Below, piece by piece: positions 27,959-35,802 of a stretch of DNA of 46,673 bases. Both the position numbers and the translations under genes were made by a program. The DNA comes from Alphaproteobacteria bacterium (GTDB taxonomy: Bacteria; Pseudomonadota; Alphaproteobacteria; Reyranellales; Reyranellaceae). The DNA is taken from the NCBI GenBank assembly GCA_016869975.1, contig VGCZ01000040.1, positions 1 to 46,673 on the forward strand, written 5' to 3'. Below the pieces are notes generated by a model. It did no database searches and had not been told where the DNA came from. It saw only the letters and a list, made by a program, of their open reading frames with translations. Every line of letters begins with the position of its first letter. The first letter of the stretch is position 1.

Positions 27959-27986
27959 TTGACTCGGGTCGGTGGCGGAATAGAAT
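27959..27986 (+). promoter_or_regulatory. Sigma-70-type promoter of the Mo-hydroxylase operon
   Basis: -35 TTGACT (27959-27964), a 16-base spacer and -10 TAGAAT (27981-27986), each 5 of 6 against consensus. The predicted start point, about 27993, falls inside the palindrome at 27989-28008, and the first gene's preferred ATG is at 28027. Confidence 0.65.
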
Positions 27987-27988
27987 GA

Positions 27989-28008
27989 ATCGTTCGCTTA
28001 CGAACGAT
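27989..28008 (+). promoter_or_regulatory. Perfect palindromic operator (probable MarR site)
   Basis: ATCGTTCG-CTTA-CGAACGAT: two perfect 8-base arms around four bases, immediately downstream of the -10 hexamer. A repressor bound here would block transcription initiation. Size and symmetry suit a MarR-type dimer, whose gene lies just upstream. Confidence 0.7.
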
Positions 28009-28026
28009 CTCGCCTGGACTGATGGG

Positions 28027-28878
28027 ATGGCGGCTTATCTGCGACCGACGAGCATCGATGCGGCGTTGCGGGCGCTGGCGAGCCGGCCGCTCATCGTGCT
28101 GGCCGGCGGCACCGACTTCTATCCCGCGCGCGTCGGCTGTCCGCTCGACGAGGATGTCCTCGATATCACCGCCATCGCCGGTCTGCGCGGCGTCGCCGAC
28201 GCTGGCGATCATTGGCGCATCGGCGCCACGACCACCTGGGCCGATGTCGCGGAGAGCGACACCCCGCCGCTGTTCGACGGGCTCAAGCGCGCGGCGCGAG
28301 AGGTCGGTGGCGCGCAGATCCAGAACGCCGGCACCGTCGCCGGCAATCTGTGCAACGCCTCGCCCGCCGCAGACGGCGTGCCGCCGCTGCTGAGCCTCGA
28401 TGCGGCGGTCGAGCTCGCCAGCCAGGACAGGACGACCGTGGTGCCGCTCGCCGACTTCATCCTCGGCAACCGCCGCACGCGCCGTGCGCCCGGCGAACTC
28501 GTCACCGCCATCCGCGTGCCCAAGCCGCGCGCGCCGCGCGCCGCCGGCCACTTCGTCAAGCTCGGCGCACGGCGCTATCTGGTGATCTCCATCGTCATGG
28601 TCGCCGCCGCGATCGAGTGTGATCAGGCCGGTCGCGTGACGCGCGCCGGCGTCGCGGTCGGCGCCTGCTCGGAAGTCGCGCGCCGGCTGCCCGAGCTGGA
28701 AGCCGCGCTCCTCGGTCATCCGGCCGACACCACGCTGGGCGAGCGCGTGATGCCTCGACACCTCGCTGCGCTGGCGCCGATCGACGACGTGCGCGCCTCG
28801 GCCGAATACCGCGGCGACGCCGCGCTCACGGTGGTGCGACGTGCGCTCGCCGAGCTCGGCGCCACGGTGTCGTCGTGA
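28027..28878 (+). CDS. Molybdenum hydroxylase FAD-binding subunit (XDH/CoxM family)
   Basis: The medium, FAD-carrying subunit of a xanthine dehydrogenase-family hydroxylase, 283 residues, which passes electrons from the Fe-S clusters to an acceptor. 'LAGGTDFYP' (FAD pyrophosphate loop) and 'NAGTVAGNLCNASPAADGVP' are the family's two FAD motifs; a CO-dehydrogenase-type C-terminal domain follows. The frame can begin at 27985, but ATG 28027 (MAAYLRPTSIDAAL) matches family N-termini and leaves the operator and start point untranslated. GTGA overlap with the next gene shows translational coupling. Confidence 0.88.
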   Translation: MAAYLRPTSIDAALRALASRPLIVLAGGTDFYPARVGCPLDEDVLDITAIAGLRGVADAGDHWRIGATTTWADVAESDTPPLFDGLKRAAREVGGAQIQNAGTVAGNLCNASPAADGVPPLLSLDAAVELASQDRTTVVPLADFILGNRRTRRAPGELVTAIRVPKPRAPRAAGHFVKLGARRYLVISIVMVAAAIECDQAGRVTRAGVAVGACSEVARRLPELEAALLGHPADTTLGERVMPRHLAALAPIDDVRASAEYRGDAALTVVRRALAELGATVSS

Positions 28879-31622
28879 CGCCCGACGAACTCGCCATCGC
28901 GCCGGTGACGGTCGACGACGCGGTGCGCTGCGTGATCAATGGCCGCGCGGTGGCGTTGACATCGCCGCCGCTCACCCGGCTGGCGCACGCGCTGCGCGAC
29001 GAGCTCGGTCTGACCGGCACCAAGATCGGCTGCGATGCCGGCGATTGTGGCGCCTGCACCGTGCTGCTCGACGACCGACAGGTCTGCGCCTGCCTGACGC
29101 CGGTAGCTCAGGTCGCGGGCCGCGCCGTCATCACGGTCGAGGGCCTCGACGCCACCGCCGACGCGCTCAAGCGCGCCTTCCTGGCGCATGGCGCGGCGCA
29201 GTGCGGCATCTGCACGCCGGGCATGCTGATGTCGGCGACCGACCTGCTGCGGCGCGTGAGTCGACCCTCGCGCGCCGAGGTCGAAGACGCGTTGGGCGGC
29301 ACGCTTTGTCGCTGTACCGGCTATCAGAAGATCGTCGAGGCCGTGCTCGACGTGACGGCGTCGTCCGCGGCCTCGCCCGATGTCGGCCACGCGGTTGGCG
29401 CGCGCGTGCCGCGTGTCGACGGCGCCGCGCGCGTCGATGGCACGGAGATCTACGGCGCCGATGGCGTTCCCAGCGACGCGCTATGGCTGCGCGTCGTGCG
29501 CTCGCCGCACCGCAGCGCCAGCTTTGTCCTTGGCGATCTGACCGCCCTGCGGCGCAAGCTGGTGGCGGTGCTCACCGCCGCCGACGTGCCGTTCAACGGC
29601 TTCGGCATCTATCCCGACATCAAGGACCAGCCGGTCCTCGCCGATGGCGTCGTGCGCTATCGCGGCGAGGCGGTGCTGGCGCTTGTCGGCACACGCGATG
29701 CGGTGCTCGCGGTGCGTGATCAGGACCTGCCGATCGTCTGGACGACGCGCGAGCCGGTGATCGGCATCGATGCCGCGCGCGCGGCAGACGCGGCGCTGGT
29801 GCAGGCCGACAAGCCCGGCAACCTGCTGATCGAGGGCGGCGTACGGCGCGGCGATGTCGACGCCGCGTTCGCCGCGGCGGCGGCCGTAGCCGAGGGCGTC
29901 TTCGAGACGAAATTCGTCGAGCACGCCTACATCGAGCCGGAGGCGGGCTGGGCGCGTCGCGTCGGCGACCGCATCGAGGTGCATGTCACGACGCAGACCC
30001 CCTACATGGACCGCGACGAGGTCGCCAACGTGATGCGTCTGCCCCCCTCGTCGATACGCGTCGTGCCCACGGCCTGCGGCGGCGGCTTCGGCGGCAAGCT
30101 CGATCAGTCGGTGCAGCCGTTGATCGCTTTGGCGGCGTGGACGCTCGGCCGGCCGGTGGCCTGCGTCTACACGCGGCCGGAGAGCATGGCGGCCACCACC
30201 AAGCGCCATCCGGCGCGTGTCGAGGCGCGCTTCGCCTGCGACGCCGAGGGGTGCCTCACCGCCTGCGAATCGCGTGCCGATTTCGACACCGGCGCCTACG
30301 CCTCGTGGGGCCCGACCGTTGCCAATCGCGTGCCCGTGCATGCCACTGGCCCCTATCGCGTGGTCAACGCGCGCACCTGGGGAGCGGCGTGGTTCACCAA
30401 CGGGCCGCCGGCCGGCGCCTTCCGAGGCTTCGGCGTGCCGCAATCGGCGATCGCACACGAGGCGATGATCGATGCGCTGGCCGACAAGCTGGGGATCGAC
30501 CGGCTGGAGTTCCGCCACCGCAACGCGCTGCGGGTGGGCGACGCCACGGCGACCGGTCAGCGGCTGGAGCACTCGGCCGGGCTGGCGCAGTGCCTCGAAG
30601 CCCTGCGGCCACGCTGGACAGAGTGGAAGGCGCAAACCGCTGCCTTCAACCGCGCGGCAGGCGCGAGACGCCGAGGCGTCGGCATCGGCTGCATGTGGTA
30701 CGGCATCGGCAACACCTCGATGTCGAATCCCTCGACCATGCGCATCGGCATCGGGCGTGAGGGCGCCGTCACGCTCTACAGCGGCGCGCTCGACATCGGC
30801 CAGGGCAGCAACACCATCATGGCGCAGATCGCCGCCGACGCGCTGGGACTGCCGTTTGCGCGCATCCGCCTCGTCACCGGCGATACCGACCGCACGGCCG
30901 ACGCCGGCAAGACCTCGGCCTCGCGCCAGACCTTCGTATCAGGCAAGGCGGCGGAGTTGGCCGGCCGCGACCTGCGCGCGCGCATCCTGCGCATGGCCAA
31001 TGCCGGCACCGGGGCCGAATTGTCGATCAGTGGCGCGACGCTGTTCGTCCACGAAGGCGAGAGCACGCGCGCGATCGATCTGCGCGGCTTGAAGCCCGAC
31101 GCCAATGGCGACGTGATGCTGGGTGAAGGCAGCTTCGATCCGCCGACCTCGCCGCTCGACACCCATGGTCAGGGCGTGCCCTATGCCAGCTACGCCTTCG
31201 CCGCGCAGATCGCGCTGGTCGAGGTCGATATCGAGCTGGGCACGACCAAGGTGCTGCACATGGCCGCCGCGCACGATGTCGGCCGCGCCATCAACCCGCT
31301 GCAGGTCGAAGGCCAGATCGAGGGTGGCATCGCGCAAGGCCTCGGCCTGGCGCTGATGGAGGAATACATCCCCGGCCGCACCGAGAACCTGCACGACTAT
31401 CTGATCCCCACCGTCGGCGACATGCCGCGGATCGAGGTGATGCTGATCGAGGCTCTCGATCCGCTCGGCCCTTCGGGCGCGAAAGGTGTCGGTGAGCCCG
31501 GGCTCGTTCCGACAGCGCCGGCGATCCTCGGCGCGATCCACGACGCCACGGGCGTACGCATGCGCCAGGTACCCGTGCTGCCACACCGCCTGCGCGCCGC
31601 GCTGAAGGGAGGCGCGACGTGA
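28875..31622 (+). CDS. Molybdenum hydroxylase, fused 2Fe-2S and molybdopterin subunits
   Basis: A 915-residue fusion of what are usually two proteins. Residues 1-155 carry two [2Fe-2S] clusters: plant-type cysteines 53, 58, 61, 71 and helical-domain cysteines 110, 113, 145, 147 (CGIC...CRC). The molybdopterin-binding subunit starts at about 170 ('GARVPRVDGAARVDGTEIY'). 'GGGFGGKLDQ' and 'DIGQGSNTIMAQIAADAL' are cofactor loops, and 'GVGEPGLVP' near residue 874 has the catalytic glutamate. The family hydroxylates carbons next to ring nitrogens or aldehydes using water. With a 6-hydroxynicotinate reductase-like gene next, nicotinate or another pyridine is the likeliest substrate. Confidence 0.88.
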   Translation: MTPDELAIAPVTVDDAVRCVINGRAVALTSPPLTRLAHALRDELGLTGTKIGCDAGDCGACTVLLDDRQVCACLTPVAQVAGRAVITVEGLDATADALKRAFLAHGAAQCGICTPGMLMSATDLLRRVSRPSRAEVEDALGGTLCRCTGYQKIVEAVLDVTASSAASPDVGHAVGARVPRVDGAARVDGTEIYGADGVPSDALWLRVVRSPHRSASFVLGDLTALRRKLVAVLTAADVPFNGFGIYPDIKDQPVLADGVVRYRGEAVLALVGTRDAVLAVRDQDLPIVWTTREPVIGIDAARAADAALVQADKPGNLLIEGGVRRGDVDAAFAAAAAVAEGVFETKFVEHAYIEPEAGWARRVGDRIEVHVTTQTPYMDRDEVANVMRLPPSSIRVVPTACGGGFGGKLDQSVQPLIALAAWTLGRPVACVYTRPESMAATTKRHPARVEARFACDAEGCLTACESRADFDTGAYASWGPTVANRVPVHATGPYRVVNARTWGAAWFTNGPPAGAFRGFGVPQSAIAHEAMIDALADKLGIDRLEFRHRNALRVGDATATGQRLEHSAGLAQCLEALRPRWTEWKAQTAAFNRAAGARRRGVGIGCMWYGIGNTSMSNPSTMRIGIGREGAVTLYSGALDIGQGSNTIMAQIAADALGLPFARIRLVTGDTDRTADAGKTSASRQTFVSGKAAELAGRDLRARILRMANAGTGAELSISGATLFVHEGESTRAIDLRGLKPDANGDVMLGEGSFDPPTSPLDTHGQGVPYASYAFAAQIALVEVDIELGTTKVLHMAAAHDVGRAINPLQVEGQIEGGIAQGLGLALMEEYIPGRTENLHDYLIPTVGDMPRIEVMLIEALDPLGPSGAKGVGEPGLVPTAPAILGAIHDATGVRMRQVPVLPHRLRAALKGGAT

Positions 31623-31637
31623 GCGCCGCACCAACGA

Positions 31638-31661
31638 CCTTCCCCCGTTGGCGGGCGAAGG
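31638..31661 (+). repeat. Degenerate REP-like palindrome
   Basis: CCTTCCCCCG-TTGG-CGGGCGAAGG is one mismatch per arm from the stem CCTTCCCCCG-CTGG-CGGGGGAAGG at 35547-35570. It lies between the Mo-hydroxylase stop and the next ATG (31675), so it is transcribed inside the operon and may form a hairpin ahead of the reductase gene. Confidence 0.6.
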
Positions 31662-31674
31662 TATCGGAGCCGCC

Positions 31675-33132
31675 ATGACTGAGACTGCCTCCGACGACGT
31701 CGTGCGCTGCGATGCCTGTCCGGTGCTCTGTCGCATCCGGCCGGGCAAGATCGGCGCCTGCGATCGTTACGCCAACGAGAAAGGCCATCTCGTGCGCGTC
31801 GATCCGCTGGTCGTGATCGAGCGCTCGCAGGCGCCGCTGGTGCCGTTCGCGCAAGGCGCGGAAGGCTGGAGCGGCGAGCTGCCGCGCGCCGAGGGCACGT
31901 TCGTCACCGGCATCGGCGCGACGACGACCTATCCCGACTACAAGCCGGCGCCGTTTATCGTCGCCAGCAAGCACGACGGTGTCGACATGGTCACCGTCGT
32001 CACCGAGGGCATCTTCAGCTACTGCGGCGTGAAGGTGAAGATCGATACCGACCGTTTCCTCGGGCCGGAGCAGGCGGCGGTGCGCGTGCAAGGCGAGCAG
32101 GTCGGCCACGTCACCACGGCGGAGTACGGCTCGCAGATGCTGTCGCTGGGCGGCGTGCGCCATCTCACCGGCGGCAGCAAGAAGGAGGGCGTCGTCACCT
32201 GCGACGCCATGCTGGCGCTGTGCAATCGCCAGCCGGTCGAGCTTGCCATCGATGGCGGCGCCAGCGTCGTCGTGCAGTCGGGCCAGCCGCCGGTGGTCAA
32301 CGGCCAGCGCGAGGCGCGCATGCGCGTCGGCTGCGGTTCGGCCACCATCGGCATGTTCGCGCCGCAATGGCACGGCCATGTCGATGAGGTGATCGTCGTC
32401 GACGACCACATCACCGGCGTGCTGTCGGAGCACCAGGGTGGCAAGTTCCTGGACATGCCGTCGGCCGGCATCCGTGTGCGCGGCCGCCGCTCGACGCCGG
32501 GCCGCTACTTCCAGGTCGCGGAGCCCGGGCTGGGCTGGGGCGGCACCGACATCGCCGATCCGCTGGAGATCGTGGAGAAGATCGATGCCAAGACCGCGTG
32601 GCCCGGCCTGCGCCTGCTGATGGTCTCGACCACCGGCGAGCACGCGGCGTGGTTCGTGCTCGACGAGGCGTTGGCGCCGCGGCCGGCCGAGATGCCCGCG
32701 CCGGTGCGCAAGGTGGTCGAGCGCATCGCCGAGAATTGCGAGCCGGCTTTGTGCACCGTGCTGTTCATGGCCGGCGCCGGCGGCTCGTTGCGCGCCGGCG
32801 TCACCGAGAATCCGGTGCGGCTGACGCTCAGTGTGAAGGACGCGCTGACCCGCGTGACCTGCGGCGGTGCGCCGGTTTTCGTCTGGCCGGGTGGCGGTAT
32901 CACCTACATGGTCGATGTCGCGCGCATGCCCGACAACGCCTTCGGCTACGTGCCGACGCCGGCGCTGGTGGCGCCGCTGGAGTTCACCATGCGGCGCGAT
33001 CACTACGAGGCGCTGGGCGGCTACACCGGCCGTGTCGTGTCACTCGAGCAGGCTCTCGCCGCCAATCGCCTCGACCGCCGTCCCTCACGCGCCGACAACC
33101 CGTGGCCGGTGTCGACGCCGCAACGGACGTGA
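31675..33132 (+). CDS. 6-hydroxynicotinate reductase-like Fe-S flavoprotein
   Basis: A 485-residue protein of the family annotated as 6-hydroxynicotinate reductase; the Eubacterium barkeri enzyme has similar length and reduces 6-hydroxynicotinate to 1,4,5,6-tetrahydro-6-oxonicotinate. An N-terminal cysteine cluster (12, 15, 19, 29: C-x2-C-x3-C-x9-C) should hold a [4Fe-4S] centre. Glycine-rich segments follow ('GIGATTTYPDYKPAPF', 'MLSLGGVRHLTGGSKKEG', 'FMAGAGGSLRAGVTENP'). I rely on family memory, not a structural motif, for the substrate. ATG 31675 is chosen. It is followed by UPF0280 with a GTGA overlap. Confidence 0.6.
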   Translation: MTETASDDVVRCDACPVLCRIRPGKIGACDRYANEKGHLVRVDPLVVIERSQAPLVPFAQGAEGWSGELPRAEGTFVTGIGATTTYPDYKPAPFIVASKHDGVDMVTVVTEGIFSYCGVKVKIDTDRFLGPEQAAVRVQGEQVGHVTTAEYGSQMLSLGGVRHLTGGSKKEGVVTCDAMLALCNRQPVELAIDGGASVVVQSGQPPVVNGQREARMRVGCGSATIGMFAPQWHGHVDEVIVVDDHITGVLSEHQGGKFLDMPSAGIRVRGRRSTPGRYFQVAEPGLGWGGTDIADPLEIVEKIDAKTAWPGLRLLMVSTTGEHAAWFVLDEALAPRPAEMPAPVRKVVERIAENCEPALCTVLFMAGAGGSLRAGVTENPVRLTLSVKDALTRVTCGGAPVFVWPGGGITYMVDVARMPDNAFGYVPTPALVAPLEFTMRRDHYEALGGYTGRVVSLEQALAANRLDRRPSRADNPWPVSTPQRT

Positions 33133-33989
33133 GTGGTCCCGTCTCCGCGCGCCTGCCGGATGGGCGGCTGCACCTGCAGCACGGCCCCATCGACCTGATC
33201 ATCGAAGCCTTCGGCGAACGAGCCGAGATCGAGCGGGCCTATCGCCAGGCCATCGCGCGCTTCGACGGCATTCTGGCCACGCTGGCGGCCGAGCTGCCGA
33301 TCCTGCGCAGCCCGGTCGGCACCACACCATCGGCACTCAATGGTCCGGTCGCGCGCCGGATGGCCGACGCCGTCTGGCCGTATCGCGACGTCTTCATCAC
33401 GCCGATGGCGGCGGTGGCGGGGTCGGTGGCGGACGAGGTGCTTGCCGCGCTGGTGCGTGAGCGCGATCTGACGAAGGCCTACGTCAACAACGGTGGTGAC
33501 ATCGCGATCCATCTGTCATCGGGAGAATCGCTGCGCGCGGCGATCGTCGCCAATGTCGACGCGCCCACGCTCGATGGCGGGGTCGAGCTGCGCGCTGACT
33601 CGCCGGTGCGTGGGCTGGCGACCAGTGGCTGGCGCGGGCGCTCGTTCTCGTTGGGCATCGCCGACTCCGTCACCATCCTGGCGCGCTCCGCGGCGAGGGC
33701 CGATGCCGCGGCGACCATTGTCGCCAACGCCGTCGACGCCGATCACCCGAACATCGAGCGGCGCCCGGCGAACACCATCCGAGACGACACCGATCTCGGC
33801 GCATTGCTGGTGACGACCAAGGTGGGGCCATTGTCGCCCGAGAAGGTCGCGATGGCGCTTGATCGTGGGCTGGCGAAAGCCGTTGAGCTACAAACGCGCG
33901 ACCTGATCGAAGGCGCGGCTCTGGCGTTGCAGGGTCAGTGGCGCCTGACGGGCGCGGCTCAGTCGATCTCGGGTCGCACGCCGGCCTGA
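33129..33989 (+). CDS. UPF0280 family protein (ApbE-like fold)
   Basis: A 286-residue protein starting at GTG 33129 inside the reductase stop (GTGA). UPF0280 proteins are distant relatives of ApbE, the FAD:protein FMN transferase. Here 'AYVNNGGDIAIHL', 'GLATSGWRGRSFSLGIADSVTILA' and 'ARADAAATIVANAV' correspond to the GGD, TSG and metal/flavin-site alanine-aspartate regions of ApbE. Tight coupling to the reductase gene suggests a role in its maturation, perhaps covalent flavin attachment; this is inference. The last 31 bases overlap the convergent murJ gene. Confidence 0.75.
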   Translation: MSGPVSARLPDGRLHLQHGPIDLIIEAFGERAEIERAYRQAIARFDGILATLAAELPILRSPVGTTPSALNGPVARRMADAVWPYRDVFITPMAAVAGSVADEVLAALVRERDLTKAYVNNGGDIAIHLSSGESLRAAIVANVDAPTLDGGVELRADSPVRGLATSGWRGRSFSLGIADSVTILARSAARADAAATIVANAVDADHPNIERRPANTIRDDTDLGALLVTTKVGPLSPEKVAMALDRGLAKAVELQTRDLIEGAALALQGQWRLTGAAQSISGRTPA

Positions 33990-35533
33990 CGGCGCAGCAG
34001 CGCGCGGATCTCGGAAACGCGAAGGATGCCCAGCGCGGCGCCGACCCCGCCGTAGATGGCCGCGCCACCGACGCATAGCGCCGCGAGCGCCAGCCAGCGC
34101 GCGACCCCCGGCGTCGCGAAGACGCCGCCAGCGTAGCGCACCGCCAGCCACAGGCCCAGTCCCATCGCCAGCGCCGCGATCAGCATGCGCCACGAGCGCG
34201 CCTTCAGCCGTGCGTCGGCGATCAGATGCCGCCGCTGGACCAGCACCCAGCCGAGCAGCAGCGCGTTCAGCCAGCCGGAGATCGACGAGGCCAAGGCGAC
34301 GCCGACATGCTCCAGGTCCGTGCGCCACAGGAAGACCACGTTGAGCACGATGTTGAGCGCGATACAGACGAGCGCGATATAGAGCGGCGTGCGCGTGTCC
34401 TCGCGGGCGTAGAAGCCGGTGGCCAGAGCCTTGACAAGAATGAAGGCGGGCAGGCCTGCGGCGAAGGCGACCAGCGCGGCGGCCGCCCGGGCGCTCTCGA
34501 CCGGCCCGAACTTCCCGCCCTCGAACAGGGTGGCGATGATCGGCAGCGCGGCGATGCCGAGCGCCGCCGCCGCCGGCAGCGAGAACAGCAGGCCGAACTC
34601 GATGGCGCGGTTCTGGTTGGCCATCGCCGCGTCGGTCGAGCCCTCGCGCAACTGTCGCGACAGCAAGGGTAACAACGAGGTGCCGATGGCAATGCCGACC
34701 ACGCCCAGCGGCAGCTGGTTGATGCGATCGGCGTAGTAGAGCACCGAGATCGCGCCATCGGGCAGGAACGAGCTCCACACCACGTCGAGCATGGCGTTGA
34801 TCTGGAAGGCGCTGGCGCCGATCGCCGCCGGGACGACCAGAGTCAACATGCGGCGGATGCGCGGGCTCAGCGTGGGCCAACGCGGCATCATCGACAGGCC
34901 GGCGCGGCGGCAGGCGTCGAGCAGCCACAGCCACTGCACGATGCCGGCGACGCAGACGCCGATCGCCAGCGCGTAACCCGGGTTGGGCAGGAATGGCGAG
35001 AGCGCGAACAGCGCGAGCAGCAGGACGATGTTCAGCAGCATCTGCGTCGCCGCGGCGTGGCCGAACCGCTCCAGCCCGTTGAGCGCGCCGCCGTAGAGCG
35101 AGACCAGGGAGATGAACACCAGATAGGGAAAAGCGATGCGGCCGAAATCGATCGCCCATGCCACGGTCTGCGGCGAGTCGCGCAGGCCCGGCGCGATCAG
35201 CGCGACGACGACAGGCATGGCGAGGATGGCGAGCGCGGTAAACGGCAGCAGCACCGCCAGCAGCGCCGCCTGCGCCTCGCGCGCGAAGGCGGCGGCTTCC
35301 GCGACGCCGCCCCGGGTGCGCTCGGCCGAGAACAGCGGCACGAAGGCCGAGGCGAAGGCGCCCTCGGCGAACAGCCGGCGGAAGAAGTTCGGCAGCTTGA
35401 ACGCGATGAAGAACGCGTCGGCGATCGGCCCCGCGCCCAGCACGCGCGCCATCGCCATGTCGCGCGCGAAGCCAAGCAGACGGCTCAGCATGGTGAAGCC
35501 GCCGACCACGGCGATGGCGCGACCCAAGGTCAT
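33959..35533 (-). CDS. murJ: Lipid II flippase MurJ
   Basis: A 524-residue MOP-superfamily membrane protein with 14 hydrophobic helices that moves lipid II to the periplasmic face for peptidoglycan synthesis. The family start is evident ('GGFTMLSRLLGFARDMAMARVLGAGPIADAFFIAFKLPNFFRRLFAEGAF'), with arginines in the central cavity, and later 'ALATGFYAREDTRTPL' (helix 10 region). A REP-like inverted repeat lies 13 bases upstream of the start, within the likely 5' leader. Confidence 0.95.
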   Translation of the reverse strand: MTLGRAIAVVGGFTMLSRLLGFARDMAMARVLGAGPIADAFFIAFKLPNFFRRLFAEGAFASAFVPLFSAERTRGGVAEAAAFAREAQAALLAVLLPFTALAILAMPVVVALIAPGLRDSPQTVAWAIDFGRIAFPYLVFISLVSLYGGALNGLERFGHAAATQMLLNIVLLLALFALSPFLPNPGYALAIGVCVAGIVQWLWLLDACRRAGLSMMPRWPTLSPRIRRMLTLVVPAAIGASAFQINAMLDVVWSSFLPDGAISVLYYADRINQLPLGVVGIAIGTSLLPLLSRQLREGSTDAAMANQNRAIEFGLLFSLPAAAALGIAALPIIATLFEGGKFGPVESARAAAALVAFAAGLPAFILVKALATGFYAREDTRTPLYIALVCIALNIVLNVVFLWRTDLEHVGVALASSISGWLNALLLGWVLVQRRHLIADARLKARSWRMLIAALAMGLGLWLAVRYAGGVFATPGVARWLALAALCVGGAAIYGGVGAALGILRVSEIRALLRRQAGVRPEID

Positions 35534-35546
35534 GTGGGCTTACTTC

Positions 35547-35703
35547 CCTTCCCCCGCTGGCGGGGGAAGGTGGCGCGAAGCGCCGGATGGGGGTGACTGT
35601 CGAAGACGAAGGAGGTGTCTTTGAAAGACCACGTCTGGCCGCGCGAGCCACCCCCATCCGGCAGCGCTTCGCGCTGCCACCTTCCCCCGCCAGCGGGGGA
35701 AGG
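35547..35703. repeat. REP-like element: paired inverted copies
   Basis: Left arm 35547-35595: the hairpin CCTTCCCCCG-CTGG-CGGGGGAAGG, a second hairpin GGCGC-GAA-GCGCC, then CGGATGGGGGTG. Right arm 35649-35703 is its inverse: CCACCCCCATCCGG, a stem GGCAGCGC-TTC-GCGCTGCC, then CCTTCCCCCGC-CA-GCGGGGGAAGG. The 53-base middle contains GTCTTTGAAAGAC. The whole could fold into one long cruciform. Such 'cttccccc...gggggaag' elements are dispersed in many alphaproteobacterial genomes. It fills most of the 269-bp gap between pfkA and murJ. Confidence 0.88.
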
Positions 35704-35802
35704 TAATCTCTCGGCCACAGCCATAATTCCGTCACGCGCGGACGGTACTGTGCTCATCGGTGGCGCCCGGCGATGTAATGGTCGGGAGTCAACGCCACCA
35801 TC

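Noticed and set aside
27985-28026. ATG 27985 as the start of the FAD subunit gene
   Set aside because: It overlaps the predicted -10 element and lies upstream of the predicted transcription start; the N-terminal family match begins at 28027.
35547-35703. CRISPR array
   Set aside because: There are only two copies in inverted orientation with internal palindromes and no regular spacers.
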